DNA from: Desulfobacteraceae bacterium Eth-SRB2
GTDB taxonomy: Bacteria; Desulfobacterota; Desulfobacteria; Desulfobacterales; UBA11574
Reading direction: 5' to 3'
DNA: 64,000 nt
Assembly (NCBI GenBank): GCA_004193595.1
Contig: RPGQ01000075.1
Location: forward strand, 1,543 to 65,542
Every line of letters begins with the position of its first letter. The first letter of the stretch is position 1. Made by a program: the position numbers and the translations under genes. The notes under the pieces were generated by a model. That model was not told where the DNA came from, ran no database searches, and worked only from the letters and a program-made list of their open reading frames with translations. Shown here in pieces: positions 9,985-20,481 of this stretch.

Positions 9985-10227
9985 ACCCAGGATAATATTT
10001 TTCTATCCCACCCTCTATAGAAATCCTTTAAAATGCTTTAAACAAATTACAAAAAAAGAATGGTAGTATTTTGTCTACTACCAGAATTTATTGAGAAGTT
10101 ACGCTTTGAACCCAGGATAATATTTTTCTCTTCCACTCTCTATAGAAATACTTTAAAATGCTTTAAACAAATTACAAAAAAAAGAGTGGTAGTATTTTGT
10201 CTACTACCAGAAGTTATTGAGAAGTTA
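9978..10227. repeat. Tandem duplication of the IS right end (2 x 125 bp)
   Basis: The unit starting GCTTTGAACCCAGG at 9978 recurs at 10103, exactly 125 bp later, with about 90% identity. Each unit ends with the IS terminal sequence ...TTATTGAGAAGTTAC and contains a TGGTAGT/ACTACCA hairpin with a 9-base loop. The copies have diverged slightly, so the duplication is not recent. Confidence 0.85.
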
Positions 10228-10479
10228 CATCAATACACGTCATCTTATTGATATCACTAATTATATCGTTTATAAATCGCAAAAATTATGGCCTTCAATT
10301 TTTCTGAATGAAGGGTTGAAAGTCATAATCGCCATAAGTGATTAATATTGTTAATTAAAAGAATTATACCACAATTCTTTGGTGTCTTCGTGTCAATGAG
10401 GTCCTACTTCGGGGTATCTGAGAATGCTTGATCGCGAGGTCATTGAATCCAAGTTGCGATTTTTAAGAGAATATCTAAC

Positions 10480-13400
10480 TCAACCCGTTCCCCATTCAAC
10501 CCGAAATATGGCCCGTTCAAACACCCCGCCCTGTCCGTGAGAAAGGCCGGTCCGGGTAAGAGAAAGCCCGTGATCTGCCGTCAAAATCAGCCTCCGTTTT
10601 TGCGCAGCACATATTTTTTTCAGCCCGGGCAATTCATTTTCAAGAAATCTGCACACCGCTGCGGGCATTTCGGCCAGGCGCAACACGCCGGCGTGGGCGC
10701 CCTCATCAACCAGAGAAATCCGGATCACGGCAGATTTGTCAGGTGCAAAGGGAGGAACAAGGTCTTCGAGTCCATGGATTTCGTTCCCTTTAAGGTGATG
10801 ATACGGAATATCCCGTGAACTGAATTCATCCATGGCATCATGGGAAAATCCGAACAGAGCGGAAATCGCAGGCCCTGTTTTGGGAACCGCTTCAAGACGA
10901 TGCCATGACAGCGAGGGGTCATCCATATCACATCTTACGCCGGCCATTGTCTCAAGCCATACATCCGGAGAAACCCCGTCAAGAATTACCACAATGGGAT
11001 TGTCCTCTAACACGACAGGCTCAACCGGAGACAGCATATCCAGCCACTCTTTTCCTTTTTCCGCGACCACTTGCAGGTTCTGATCCACAAGGGAACGAAG
11101 TTCCTTTGTGCACCAGGAATCAACCCGTATCCGAGAAAGGGGAATCCGCACCCGAAGCATATGGGGAAGGGTGTCATTCCAAAGTGATGCAATGCTTTTT
11201 AGCACAGTTAATCGCCCGGTGATCTCCCCGGCAACTTTCGGATCAACATAATGGGAGTAAATTCCGGCATGACCCGGATCATCCGGTTTCTGCCGGGGTG
11301 CCTGGGAAAGAATTCGCCCGGCCAATAAAAGCCAGGCCATGCGAACGGCATTGGAATGAAAAGGCTCGTTTTGAATAAAGGCCAAAAGATCTCGATCATC
11401 CAAACGATTCAGCGCATCTTTCAGGTTCCGGGAAGGAAATTGCCGCTCTAACGCATCCTCCATTTCACGAATGTTCATGCGCACATCCTCTTTAAAAAGA
11501 GCCGGATGCATCATAGACCACCAGGAGAGGGGAAACATCCTTTCGTGCGTGGAGATATCACGATCATCCTGGATGGCAATCACCGTGTTTTCGCCGGATG
11601 CACATATCCATTGCGTTACGATTTCACTCACCTGGTTCGGTGCCAGCCTTCTGCCGCCCAGATGGGAATACAGGTCTTTTAATCCCCGCTTTTCGATCTT
11701 AACCCGGCCTGCCAGTGCCTTTGAAATTTCTTCAGCAGTCGTATAATCCAACAGGTCAAGAAGAACCGAAACAGAAGAGCGCTCATCCTCTAAAAGTGTA
11801 AGCAAGCTTTTCAACCGTTTAACCTTATCCGGATCCGCATCCGCAAGGGCAAAAATCCGGGCTGAGATGGCCTCTCTTACCCTGGGATTTTTCAGAATAA
11901 CAAGATATTCCTTTAAACATTTTTCAATTATCTTCTCGCGACCCTCTTCTTTGAGAGGTTTGGGGGTTTCATTGGGAATAAATGCACAATTGCATACCGG
12001 TGAGCGCATCAATTCTTCGGAAAGATTTCTTTTGCACACGTCAACTTTGGGAGCGTCCAGTTTACGAAAAAGACCTTCCAAACCCGGGGGCCGGTCCAGA
12101 ATTTCAATGGCGGCAAGCCGTTTTAACAGCACCATGGCTCTTTTGGCAAATCGGGAAAGCGGCTTTGCGGTAAAATGCGTGTAATGCGCGTTGTGCTTTT
12201 TGACGTAATACTCGGCATAGGCCGTCCGAAATCCATCAAATGCATCCTGTAACCGGGAAGGATCATCCGCCATTACCAGGTCGTCGGGATTTTCCATCAG
12301 CCCCATAACCGTGCGTTTAAGCGCTGCAATACCCGTGTCCTCACCACAGGCGCGATCAACGGCCGTGTGTTGAACATAATGATTCACAAAAACAAAATGT
12401 TCCGCCTGCCGGACCAGAAATTTTTTTATTTTCTTGATAAACTCAATATCATGTGAAGTCAGGTCATGATCCCGCCACGCTTTGAGAAAACGCTCCAGAC
12501 CTTCCCGTGCAGGATAAGAAACTTTGATTTCTTCGGAAACAGAGATTAAGGCATTCAGACGGGAATTTAATGCGCCCAGGTCAAAGGCTTCAAATGCGGA
12601 AAATTCTGAAAACGCAGAAAGACGTTTTGCCGCCTCGGAAACGGTTCTTACCGCCCAGTCACGAAATTTGACAACAGACTGCCAGGCTTCGCGCTGCTGC
12701 CTCAATCCAAAAGATTCCCAACGGTCAGCCGGAGAAAGAAATGTACACTCATTCAGAAGGGTTTCCCGGTCGTATTTCCCGATGACTTCTCCGGGAGCCA
12801 CTGCATCCGCGCTTTTAATTTTCAGAAGTTTGAGAAATTCCAAAGGCATTGCCCGGCCATTTTTAAGAAGTGTGATTAACCCGCCAAAAGCAAGGGCTGC
12901 AAGGAGAAAATATGCCGTATCTTCAGGAAGCCCGAACCTTCCGGTTTGCAAGGAATTCAGTACGTCCGAAAGCTTTGTCTCACCCGCGCTGCCCATCAGA
13001 CCGAATAGGGTTGAAAGCAGGGCATGGTTTTCATGATCCGGTACAAAAATATATGAGCCCGCCCGTAATTCCACCAGTCCCAGGGGCACGGCAAGACCCT
13101 CGATGGCATCGTTTAATCCGCGCGAATGCGCCTCCCGAAGGCTGATGCTGCCCGGAAAGATAAACTCATTAATGAGGCGCTGATATAACATGGGCAAGGG
13201 AGATACTTTTCTGGGTGCAATCTCCCTGTATCCGGGATATCGTTCTTGAAGAAGGATTTCGCCGGCCTGATCAAGGAGTCTTTCAAAGCGTCTCATCTGT
13301 CGGATGACCGGTTCTACGCCCATTCTTAAGTCTGAAAATCTTCCCTCATAAAAAAGGCTCAATACCGCATCATGTGCAGCAGGACTGAGTTTTTCGACCG

Positions 13401-15453
13401 ATTCCCGGGCCGTCTCAATGAGAGGGGCATCCGCCGGATTCGATGGATCCAGGCCCGAGGCGATCTGCTTGGTTGCAAAATATTCACGAAGAATCGATCT
13501 TTTCTTTTCGTCCATGGAAATGGGAATTTCCCACACGGCGGTATGTTCGGCATTAAAATCCGTTTTTCCGAGACTCATGACAACAGCAAAATCCGTATTC
13601 CCGCCGTATAACGCATGGTGAATCCGATCACTTACAGAAGCTTCTTCTCCCCGGCCTAAAAAGGAGACAAGAACCCGTCGGTCGCTCTTAAGCCATTTTA
13701 CGGCATGATGAACCCCCCGCTCCATGAATTCGGGTCCGGGCCATGATGAGGATTCGGGCAGTTCGGCAAAGACCGATGTAATAAGCCGGTTATCGTCAGG
13801 AGAAATTTCCGATGCGGCTCTTAGAATTCTGGCTTTGAGTGTTTTCGTGGGATCTTCTTCTGTTATGACTTCGTACCTCACGTCCTTTGGATCACCGGTT
13901 TCAGAAGGATGTTTGACAAGAAATTTACTCTTTTCTACCAGAGGATCCAGAATCGCTTCTGAAACAAAATCAACGTTCAAGCTCGGGTCCTGATGGGAAA
14001 GCGCACAGGAAACCTGATCGGTTAAGTCTTTGACACAAGGGATATCCGCAGTGGGATGAATCCGGTAAAGAACCAGGATCCGGACAATTCTGCGGGCAAG
14101 CATCCTGTCTTCCGGGTCAATGGCCTGCTCGATCACCTCATCCAGATGGGGGACCACATACCTGGGATATATATTAAATCCGGAGAATTCAGCCAGTTTC
14201 TGGGAAAAATGTTCATAAATGCTGTCAGGCCCCAAAAGTTCATAGGCCTGACGATCCAGAATCCCTGATATCTGTCTGCTCTCATCCCCGGCAAGCTGTG
14301 AAAAAACAAAATCCACAATTCCCCTGTGCTCTGAAAAAAGATCGCCCAGACCGCCTAAAAGTGCGATAGTCACCGGATGAACCGGATACACGGCCTGAAA
14401 CTCTTCAAAACGCCAGTTAAATGAAGGAAACTGCCTGCAAAAATAATCGTAAACCCTGTGAAGCGCATCACCGGATCCGGCTTTCTTTTTCACCAGTCGT
14501 TGGGATATCAGTGCTTTGATATGAACCGTGGAAAGGACAAATTTCACGGGAAAACGGTCCTTGATCTTTTGAAAGGTCACCTGGGAGATATCGCCGGTCC
14601 GCTCGATACTTTCCTGAACCGCCCCGATAATCCAAACCGGTTCTTTGCCGGCAAGTTCACCGATCAGTTGCAGGGTCCGTGCGTCTTCATTTAAGGCACG
14701 GGTATCGGGTTTTGAACGGAAAAACTCGGAAAGCTCATCCATGACAATCACAAGTCCGTCAAAACCGGAATCCCCAATGGCCCTTAAGACCTTTGCAAAG
14801 GTTTCGTGCCGCTCTTCAACAAGGGTTTCGGGCGCCGGCATGCCCATGCTTTTCATAAAGCGCATCCCTGCCGTATATGACTGACGGGGGTCTTTTCTGA
14901 GGTATTCATCAACCGCTTCCGGTGTTTTGGATATGCCTGCCTGCTCTGCAAAGCCTGCGGCCAGTTCTTTGTTTTCAAGCAGCGTCGCAAAGTAATTTAA
15001 AAATGCGGAAATCGGCGTTAATTTTATTTCAATATCGTGTGATGCAAGAGCCTTTTCTGTGGCTTCAACGATAATCCGTTCCAGAGGGGTTGAGCCCCTG
15101 TAATTAACCAGGGATATATCCACCGTTAAAAAACGGCGCCCCGAATCCCTGACACGGCGGAGCCCTCCGTGATGACGGGACAGCACTTCAGACCCCGGGC
15201 TGTGTTCAAGCCAGGCGGTAAGGGTGGCCAAAAAATGGGATTTGCCGGATCCGAAATCACCTTGCAGAAAAAACCCCCGGCCGAATTCTTTGAGCAGAGC
15301 ATCCGAAATCACCGCAAAATGTGACGTTACCTCTGAAGTAAATACAAAACTTTTAGCAATAGATTCAGAGCGGGTCCTCCCCTCTTCCAGACGGATGACC
15401 GTCTGTACCGGCGGAACCTCGACAAGATCACCGATTTTCGGAAACCGACTCAT
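10480..15453 (-). CDS. Giant BrxC/PglY-like ATPase (DUF6079-like) with PglZ-like C-terminus
   Basis: This is a 1657-residue protein. The Walker A motif GDFGSGKS is at 65-72 and a Walker B-like LVIVMDE at 234-240, within an N-terminal AAA+-type ATPase resembling DUF6079, BrxC and PglY. A long helical middle follows. The C-terminal 170 residues look like a PglZ/alkaline-phosphatase-type fold: VVILDG with Asp near 1492, and LTADHG with Asp-His near 1627-1628. In BREX phage-defence loci the ATPase and PglZ are separate proteins, so this fusion is unusual. It follows the TPR gene with only 3 bp between. No BREX methylase (PglX) is nearby, so a defence role is inference. Confidence 0.65.
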   Translation of the reverse strand: MSRFPKIGDLVEVPPVQTVIRLEEGRTRSESIAKSFVFTSEVTSHFAVISDALLKEFGRGFFLQGDFGSGKSHFLATLTAWLEHSPGSEVLSRHHGGLRRVRDSGRRFLTVDISLVNYRGSTPLERIIVEATEKALASHDIEIKLTPISAFLNYFATLLENKELAAGFAEQAGISKTPEAVDEYLRKDPRQSYTAGMRFMKSMGMPAPETLVEERHETFAKVLRAIGDSGFDGLVIVMDELSEFFRSKPDTRALNEDARTLQLIGELAGKEPVWIIGAVQESIERTGDISQVTFQKIKDRFPVKFVLSTVHIKALISQRLVKKKAGSGDALHRVYDYFCRQFPSFNWRFEEFQAVYPVHPVTIALLGGLGDLFSEHRGIVDFVFSQLAGDESRQISGILDRQAYELLGPDSIYEHFSQKLAEFSGFNIYPRYVVPHLDEVIEQAIDPEDRMLARRIVRILVLYRIHPTADIPCVKDLTDQVSCALSHQDPSLNVDFVSEAILDPLVEKSKFLVKHPSETGDPKDVRYEVITEEDPTKTLKARILRAASEISPDDNRLITSVFAELPESSSWPGPEFMERGVHHAVKWLKSDRRVLVSFLGRGEEASVSDRIHHALYGGNTDFAVVMSLGKTDFNAEHTAVWEIPISMDEKKRSILREYFATKQIASGLDPSNPADAPLIETARESVEKLSPAAHDAVLSLFYEGRFSDLRMGVEPVIRQMRRFERLLDQAGEILLQERYPGYREIAPRKVSPLPMLYQRLINEFIFPGSISLREAHSRGLNDAIEGLAVPLGLVELRAGSYIFVPDHENHALLSTLFGLMGSAGETKLSDVLNSLQTGRFGLPEDTAYFLLAALAFGGLITLLKNGRAMPLEFLKLLKIKSADAVAPGEVIGKYDRETLLNECTFLSPADRWESFGLRQQREAWQSVVKFRDWAVRTVSEAAKRLSAFSEFSAFEAFDLGALNSRLNALISVSEEIKVSYPAREGLERFLKAWRDHDLTSHDIEFIKKIKKFLVRQAEHFVFVNHYVQHTAVDRACGEDTGIAALKRTVMGLMENPDDLVMADDPSRLQDAFDGFRTAYAEYYVKKHNAHYTHFTAKPLSRFAKRAMVLLKRLAAIEILDRPPGLEGLFRKLDAPKVDVCKRNLSEELMRSPVCNCAFIPNETPKPLKEEGREKIIEKCLKEYLVILKNPRVREAISARIFALADADPDKVKRLKSLLTLLEDERSSVSVLLDLLDYTTAEEISKALAGRVKIEKRGLKDLYSHLGGRRLAPNQVSEIVTQWICASGENTVIAIQDDRDISTHERMFPLSWWSMMHPALFKEDVRMNIREMEDALERQFPSRNLKDALNRLDDRDLLAFIQNEPFHSNAVRMAWLLLAGRILSQAPRQKPDDPGHAGIYSHYVDPKVAGEITGRLTVLKSIASLWNDTLPHMLRVRIPLSRIRVDSWCTKELRSLVDQNLQVVAEKGKEWLDMLSPVEPVVLEDNPIVVILDGVSPDVWLETMAGVRCDMDDPSLSWHRLEAVPKTGPAISALFGFSHDAMDEFSSRDIPYHHLKGNEIHGLEDLVPPFAPDKSAVIRISLVDEGAHAGVLRLAEMPAAVCRFLENELPGLKKICAAQKRRLILTADHGLSLTRTGLSHGQGGVFERAIFRVEWGTG

Positions 15454-15456
15454 CTT

Positions 15457-16425
15457 TTAGTCCAATTCTAGTCCAGGCATTTTTTTTATTTTTCGAATCC
15501 GGCCGTAAAGGGTTGTTTCCTCAGGATTCGATTCAACCAGTTCTTCGTAGAATTTTAACGCCCTTTCAACCTGTTCGGATTCCTTACAGGCCGAAACATA
15601 GGATGAATGAATATATATATCCTTTGGATCGAGCTTTAGCAGTTCTTCCATCATGGGAATCGCTTCCGACATCTTTCCTGATTTTTTTAGGGCAAATGCC
15701 TGCTGGCGCTGATTCCATAGGTCCGATCCCGTACGGATCAGTTCTTCATACTGTTTTAAGGCCAGCTCAGGGTTTCCTGCTTTTTTGCAAAGGGATGCAT
15801 AAATCTCTTTGTAAACCGGCGGCCGGGATGAAATTTTCGCAAGCCTTCCCATTTTCTTAAGTACAGGCTCCAGTCCGTCCCGCTGGATCTCAAATTCTGT
15901 TAATGCCCATAGTGCCTGGGGAAGGTCCGTTTGAAGGTCAAGCCACTGACCGCAAATGTCAATGGCCTCATCCCATCGTTCTTGCCCGGCAAACGCTTTT
16001 ACTTTCCATTCAAAAACCAACTCTTTGGGCATGTCCCATTGCCCCATACGCCTGAGCATTTTATCCCACTCTTTTTTTCCCGCAAGACAGGAAAGAATTC
16101 CTTTTTGAGCGGAAAATCTAATCTTTGGATCGCCCATGATTTCTTCATAATACCGGAGTGCTTCATCCGTACGCTTGAGGCCCCTGAGTGCATCTGCCAT
16201 CGCAAGCATTGAATAGGGGTTGGAAGATTTGAGTGAAAGGGCCTTTTCCGCGACATGGAGTGCCTTTTTATATTCTCGAGCCCAAGTAAGTGCTGCGGCC
16301 TGCCGTGTGAGCCAAAACGGATTGTTTCTATTGCCTTCAAGATATTGCCGTTCCGCAAAATGTGCCGCTTGGGTATACCGACCCTTTTTGCGCAATTCAT
16401 TGTATGTGTTGTATTCCTCTGACAT
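15457..16425 (-). CDS. TPR-repeat protein
   Basis: This 322-residue, probably cytoplasmic protein is built almost wholly of tetratricopeptide-like helix pairs (for example AALTWAREYKKALHVAEKAL and LRYYEEIM, ending with ALKFYEELVESNP). No signal peptide is seen. It stands directly upstream of the giant ATPase/PglZ-like gene (stop and next start 3 bp apart) and downstream of rnd, so it is likely a co-translated protein-interaction partner of the ATPase. The TPR call is secure; the partnership is inferred from spacing. Confidence 0.8.
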   Translation of the reverse strand: MSEEYNTYNELRKKGRYTQAAHFAERQYLEGNRNNPFWLTRQAAALTWAREYKKALHVAEKALSLKSSNPYSMLAMADALRGLKRTDEALRYYEEIMGDPKIRFSAQKGILSCLAGKKEWDKMLRRMGQWDMPKELVFEWKVKAFAGQERWDEAIDICGQWLDLQTDLPQALWALTEFEIQRDGLEPVLKKMGRLAKISSRPPVYKEIYASLCKKAGNPELALKQYEELIRTGSDLWNQRQQAFALKKSGKMSEAIPMMEELLKLDPKDIYIHSSYVSACKESEQVERALKFYEELVESNPEETTLYGRIRKIKKMPGLELD

Positions 16426-16448
16426 TGTTTTTTACAAAACCGTCACGG

Positions 16449-16492
16449 ATGAAAGCCTCCGGCTCATACAAGATTCAGGTATGAGATTATTT
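16449..16492. repeat. Dispersed repeat, copy 2 (first copy at 3208)
   Basis: It shares about 44 bp with 3208-3251 (start ATGAAAGCCTCCG, end GAGATTATTT). It fills most of the 61-bp gap between rnd and the TPR gene and overlaps the rnd stop, so it provides the final rnd codons and part of the intercistronic leader. Confidence 0.6.
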
Positions 16493-17623
16493 CAGACTTT
16501 TTAAAAGGGAAATAATTTCCTGGCCAAATTCCTTTTTCTGCCAGTTTTTCATTTCTTTTATTCTTCCCATGGCTCTTATATCCACGGGATTTTGTATTGC
16601 AATAGAGGTAATGAGCGCATTATTACAAATCATCCCTGGATCCATTTTAAGCGTTCTGACCTTTGAGGTTCTCCAGGACTTTAGGGCTGTTATCCGTGCC
16701 GGCACTTCATAGGGCAACCTCTGCGCCTTTTTATTCGGATACACCGGAAGGTTGTTATCCGGTATTTTCAAAGCCCCGGCCACCACTTCAATCAAATCAT
16801 TGCCGTACATATGGATCTGTTTTTCACTCAACGCCTTTGTCCCTTTTAAGCGGCGTAAGGATACCGGCTTTGCCGTTGTGATTTTCATAATTGAATCGTT
16901 GCCGATTATTTTAAATAGCGGTTTATCTTTCTTTTCTGCAATGCTTTTACGAAACTGCAACAACGCTTCAAGCACGGCAAGGCTTTTGGACTTAAGACGT
17001 CCCGCGCCTTTGAATTTTAAAAATAACGGCTCTTCATCCCATAAAGCCGGTCTGACTTTGCTTAAATAATCGCATTCTTCAAGCACCCAGGCCAGACGAC
17101 CTTTTTTTTCAAGCTCTTTTTCACAAACTTGGGCAATCGTAAGAAGATATTTAACATCACCGGCAGCATAATTGAGCATCTCTTTGGGCAACGGCCTTTT
17201 GGACCAGTCTTTTTTCTGGCATTTTTTGTCAAGAGTTATGCTTAAATATTTCTCTATTACCGCTTCCAACCCCGTTTCCTTAATCCCAAGGAACCGACAT
17301 GCAAGCTCTGTGTCAAAAAGATTATTTATCTCAATGTTAAAATCCCGAAAAAGACTGCGCACATCATAATCAGCGCCGTGAAAAATCTTTTTAATATCAG
17401 GATTAGAAAAAAGCGGTTTAAGGGGGGATAAATTTTTAACCTCTAGGGTATCGACCACAATAGTCGATTTTTCCGTGGCCATCTGAACCAGACACACTTT
17501 TACCTGGAAATGGTACATGGAGTCTGCTTCCATATCAACAGCCACGGCCTTTCCCTTTTCAAGGGTTCTTACCGCTTTTTCAAGTCCGGCTTGGGTATCT
17601 ATTATCTTATAGTGGGTTCCCAT
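16487..17623 (-). CDS. rnd: Ribonuclease D (3'-5' exoribonuclease)
   Basis: This 378-residue DEDD-family exonuclease processes or degrades structured RNA such as tRNA precursors in the cytoplasm. The N-terminal half has the Exo I motif AVDMEAD near residue 28, Exo II around HGADYDVRSL near 83, and Exo III NYAAGDVKYLL near 155. An HRDC-like helical region follows (LLQFRKSIAEKKDKPLFKII near 225). Length and motif order are as in bacterial RNase D. It heads a minus-strand operon with the TPR and giant ATPase genes. Confidence 0.9.
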   Translation of the reverse strand: MGTHYKIIDTQAGLEKAVRTLEKGKAVAVDMEADSMYHFQVKVCLVQMATEKSTIVVDTLEVKNLSPLKPLFSNPDIKKIFHGADYDVRSLFRDFNIEINNLFDTELACRFLGIKETGLEAVIEKYLSITLDKKCQKKDWSKRPLPKEMLNYAAGDVKYLLTIAQVCEKELEKKGRLAWVLEECDYLSKVRPALWDEEPLFLKFKGAGRLKSKSLAVLEALLQFRKSIAEKKDKPLFKIIGNDSIMKITTAKPVSLRRLKGTKALSEKQIHMYGNDLIEVVAGALKIPDNNLPVYPNKKAQRLPYEVPARITALKSWRTSKVRTLKMDPGMICNNALITSIAIQNPVDIRAMGRIKEMKNWQKKEFGQEIISLLKSLK

Positions 17624-17747
17624 TCAATTTTCACTTGACCTGCTGGATTATTTCACCTAATTTATTTTTTTTATTCATTAAACAATAGGAATTTATTAAA
17701 GCAAGATCGACAAACTGTTGTCAATAATTGCAGGTTCCAAATAAAGT

Positions 17748-17885
17748 TTCCAATGCAGAAATAAGCAATTTTTCGCAAGGACAAGAAAATCAAGGAATAC
17801 CGAGGAGGCGTACAAGTAGTACGCCGCACAAGGTATTCCGCAGATTGACGCAGAGATTGCGGAAAAGAGCCATTTCTGGATGGAA
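17748..17885. repeat. Palindromic repeat element upstream of thrS
   Basis: About 138 bp have imperfect terminal inversion (TTCCAATGCAGAAAT with the inverse of ATTTCTGGATGGAA). Two nested inner palindromes follow, GGAATACC/GGTATTCC and GGCGTAC/GTACGCC. The core GAGGCGTAC...GTACG is shared with the 60923-61047 element. The right end is only about 20 bp before the thrS start, so it forms the thrS leader. Confidence 0.65.
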
Positions 17886-17905
17886 ACTAATTAGGTGATA
17901 TAATA

Positions 17906-19822
17906 ATGATACACATAACATTTCCCGACGGTAATATAAAGAGTTTTGAAAACAGCCCTACAGGTTTGGATGTAGCAAAAAGTATTTCCGAGGGTTTCGC
18001 ACGAAACTGCATCGCCATGGAGCTCAATTCCGTGCTTGTAGATTTAAATACAAAAATTGCCCAAGATTCCCAAATCAAGCTTATTACAACCAAAGATCCG
18101 GAAGCCATAAAAATACTCCGCCACAGTGCCTCCCACGTGATGGCCCAAGCGATTTTGCATCTTTACAAGGATGCCAAATTGACCATCGGACCGGCCGTGG
18201 AAGACGGCTTTTATTACGATATCGATATGGAACCGGTTTCGGAAGACGATTTTAAAAAAATCGAGGCTGAAATGAAAAAGGCCATCAAGGCCAAACAGCC
18301 GTTTAAGCGGGAAGTGGTCTCAAAATCCCAGGCATTAGAGTTTTATAAAAACGAGCCGTATAAACTCGAAATGATTTCGGAACTTAAAGAAGGAACCATT
18401 TCATTTTATAAACATGACGATTTTACGGATTTATGCCGCGGCCCGCATCTTCCCCACACAGGATTTATCAAAGCCGTAAAACTTATGAAGGTTTCAGGCG
18501 CGTACTGGCGGGCGGATCAGACAAAGGCCCAGCTTCAGAGAATTTACGGCACGGCCTTTTTCACAAAGAAAGAGCTTGATGCACACTTACATTTTCTTGA
18601 AGAGGCAAGAAAAAGAAATCACCGAAAAATCGGTATAGCGCTGGATCTTTTCAGTTTCCACGATGAAGCGCCGGGCATGCCCTTTTTTCATGCCAAAGGT
18701 ATGATAATCTGGAACGCCCTTTTGGATTACTGGAAAGAAGAACACAGGACCGCAGGCTATGTGGAGACAAAAACACCGATTATGTTAAACCGCGGCCTGT
18801 GGGAGCAAAGCGGTCACTGGGACAATTACCGCGAGCATATGTACACAGCCATGGTTGATGAGGATGAATATGCCATTAAACCCATGAATTGTCCCGGCGG
18901 AATGCTCCTGTACGGCATGAGACCCCATTCTTATAAGGATTTACCGATTCGGGCTGCAGAAATCGGCCTTGTTCACAGACATGAATTGAGCGGTGTGTTG
19001 TCCGGTCTTTTCAGGGTCAGGGCATTTCATCAGGATGATGCCCATATTTTTATGACGCCCCACCAGATAGAAGATGAAATCCTGGGCGTCCTTAAACTGG
19101 TAGAACGAATATACAGCACCTTTGGACTCGGATTTCATCTGGAACTTTCCACACGTCCCGAAAAGTCCATCGGAAGCCATGAGGAGTGGGAAACCACAAC
19201 ACAAGGATTAAGGTCTGCACTCAACACCTACGGACAAAATTATAAAATAAACGAGGGTGACGGCGCTTTTTATGGCCCCAAAATAGATGTGCATATCAAA
19301 GATGCGCTGGGCCGGACCTGGCAGTGCGGAACCATCCAGCTTGATATGTCTCTGCCTGAAAGATTCAACCTTTCATATATTGACAAAAACAATGAAAAGC
19401 GTCGTCCCATAATGATCCACAGGGTCATCTACGGATCCATAGAGAGATTCTTTGGTATTCTGATTGAACACTTTGCAGGAAATTTTCCGCTCTGGATGGC
19501 CCCGGTACAGACGGTTCTTCTTCCCATAAATGATGACCTTGTAACCTATTCAAATGATATAAAAATAAAACTTGAAAAAGCCGGGGTGCGGACAGAAGTG
19601 GACCGCAGAACCGAAAGTCTGAACAAAAAAGTTCGAGATGCCCAGCTAAATAAAATTCCGCTTATCCTGACCATCGGTAACAAGGAAAAGGAATCCGGGA
19701 ACCTTTCTGTAAGGACCCTGGACGGCAACGTCAGGTACGGGGTCACCCATGAAGAATTTTTAACCAGAGCTCTGTCACATATCCGTGAAAGAAAGCTGGA
19801 TCTTGAGATTTTTAAATCGTAA
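17906..19822 (+). CDS. thrS: Threonyl-tRNA synthetase
   Basis: This 638-residue class II aminoacyl-tRNA synthetase charges tRNA-Thr. Order of domains: N-terminal TGS (1-62, IHITFPDGN), editing domain with the HSASHVMAQA motif near 72, and catalytic core with motif 2-like PMNCPGGML near 330, where the Cys is a zinc ligand. Later RVRAFHQDDAHIF and IHRVIYGSIERFFGILIEH motifs precede a C-terminal anticodon-binding domain (FPLWMAPVQ onward). Length is typical. An AGGTGAT site precedes the ATG. The usual infC-rpmI-rplT neighbours do not follow; a repeat cluster does. Confidence 0.97.
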   Translation: MIHITFPDGNIKSFENSPTGLDVAKSISEGFARNCIAMELNSVLVDLNTKIAQDSQIKLITTKDPEAIKILRHSASHVMAQAILHLYKDAKLTIGPAVEDGFYYDIDMEPVSEDDFKKIEAEMKKAIKAKQPFKREVVSKSQALEFYKNEPYKLEMISELKEGTISFYKHDDFTDLCRGPHLPHTGFIKAVKLMKVSGAYWRADQTKAQLQRIYGTAFFTKKELDAHLHFLEEARKRNHRKIGIALDLFSFHDEAPGMPFFHAKGMIIWNALLDYWKEEHRTAGYVETKTPIMLNRGLWEQSGHWDNYREHMYTAMVDEDEYAIKPMNCPGGMLLYGMRPHSYKDLPIRAAEIGLVHRHELSGVLSGLFRVRAFHQDDAHIFMTPHQIEDEILGVLKLVERIYSTFGLGFHLELSTRPEKSIGSHEEWETTTQGLRSALNTYGQNYKINEGDGAFYGPKIDVHIKDALGRTWQCGTIQLDMSLPERFNLSYIDKNNEKRRPIMIHRVIYGSIERFFGILIEHFAGNFPLWMAPVQTVLLPINDDLVTYSNDIKIKLEKAGVRTEVDRRTESLNKKVRDAQLNKIPLILTIGNKEKESGNLSVRTLDGNVRYGVTHEEFLTRALSHIRERKLDLEIFKS

Positions 19823-19863
19823 TTTCTTATGACATGAATTCTGCATTAACTTTTTTTTGTCGC

Positions 19864-19940
19864 CACAAAGGCACCAAGGCACTAAGAAAGAATAACAAAA
19901 TAAAATCCTTTGTGTCTTTGTGACTTGGTGGCAAATATTT
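19864..19940. repeat. Inverted short-tandem repeat after thrS
   Basis: CCACAAAGGCACCAAGGCAC is answered inverted by TTTGTGTCTTTGTGACTTGG, about 30 bp apart. It is another heptad/octad arm pair and may act as a transcript-end hairpin for thrS. Confidence 0.55.
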
Positions 19941-19967
19941 CTTGGTTATGCCTTGTCCGGGTTAGAT

Positions 19968-20174
19968 ATGAAAAAAAACGCCGGTATTACAACCCATAAA
20001 ATCAAATGGTGCGATCTGCGCTGTGAGCATGCCGACTTTGCAAAGGTTGACGCTCTGGATGGAAGCTGCCACACTTTTCAGTCACTCTGGTGTAATAAAC
20101 TTAAAAAACATGTAACCAAAAACGCACCCTGTGAAATTTTGTTCGGTAAAAGACGACCCACCACCGGGTTTTAG
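19968..20174 (+). CDS. Small Cys/His-containing protein, unknown
   Basis: This 68-residue basic protein has four Cys residues (WCDLRCEHADF, then DGSCHTFQSLWC and NAPC), spaced so that they could bind a metal. The ATG at 19968 is preferred over an in-frame start at 19920, because the upstream 16 codons run through the heptad repeat and a TTGTCCGGGTTAG dispersed motif. I do not recognise a named family. It is probably its own transcript, given the repeat-rich flanks. Confidence 0.55.
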   Translation: MKKNAGITTHKIKWCDLRCEHADFAKVDALDGSCHTFQSLWCNKLKKHVTKNAPCEILFGKRRPTTGF

Positions 20175-20177
20175 AAT

Positions 20178-20430
20178 AGGGTTTAGGGGTTCTGGGTTCT
20201 GGGTTCAAGGTTCAGGGTTCAAGGTTCAGAGGTTCAGAAAATAATAGTTAATAAACAACGGTTAATAATTAATAATTGATTATTAGATCAGGTGTGTAAT
20301 TCACTGATGTTGGTTAACAGCGGTCATTTATTACTTTCCATCGGAATTCGAAGGTCTGGTTTCAGGTGTCAGGTGTCAGGAGGACGAACCTAAGAGCTGA
20401 CACCTGAACACTGACACCTGAAACCTGGAT
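20178..20430. repeat. Heptad-repeat cluster between small gene and VanZ-like gene
   Basis: A one-directional run of GGTTC-type units lies at 20184-20239. A GTCAGGT arm at 20358-20380 is answered inverted at 20397-20425. The two sequence families are the same as those at 1-184. No gene is present. Confidence 0.7.
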
Positions 20431-20481
20431 TGCTTGAGCTAAATCACCAACAATCTTGATTTACACCCTTAGATCAGGGTT

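Larger units (their letters stand above)
8691..10228 (+). mobile_element. IS66-like insertion sequence with 8-bp target duplication
   Basis: This 1538-bp element has terminal inverted repeats. The left starts GTAACTTCTCAATAAGTTC (8691 on); the right end (10207-10228), read inverted, starts GTAACTTCTCAATAACTTC; 20 of 22 bases match. It is flanked by the direct duplication ATCAATAC at 8683-8690 and 10229-10236. GTAA-type ends and an 8-bp duplication are the known signature of the IS66 family, which agrees with the enclosed transposase fragments. The right 125 bp are tandemly duplicated. A solo end of the same type is at 51477-51498. Confidence 0.85.

Noticed and set aside
19920..19967. Upstream start for the small Cys-containing protein
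   Set aside because: The extension runs through an intergenic repeat and a dispersed TTGTCCGGGTTAG motif.
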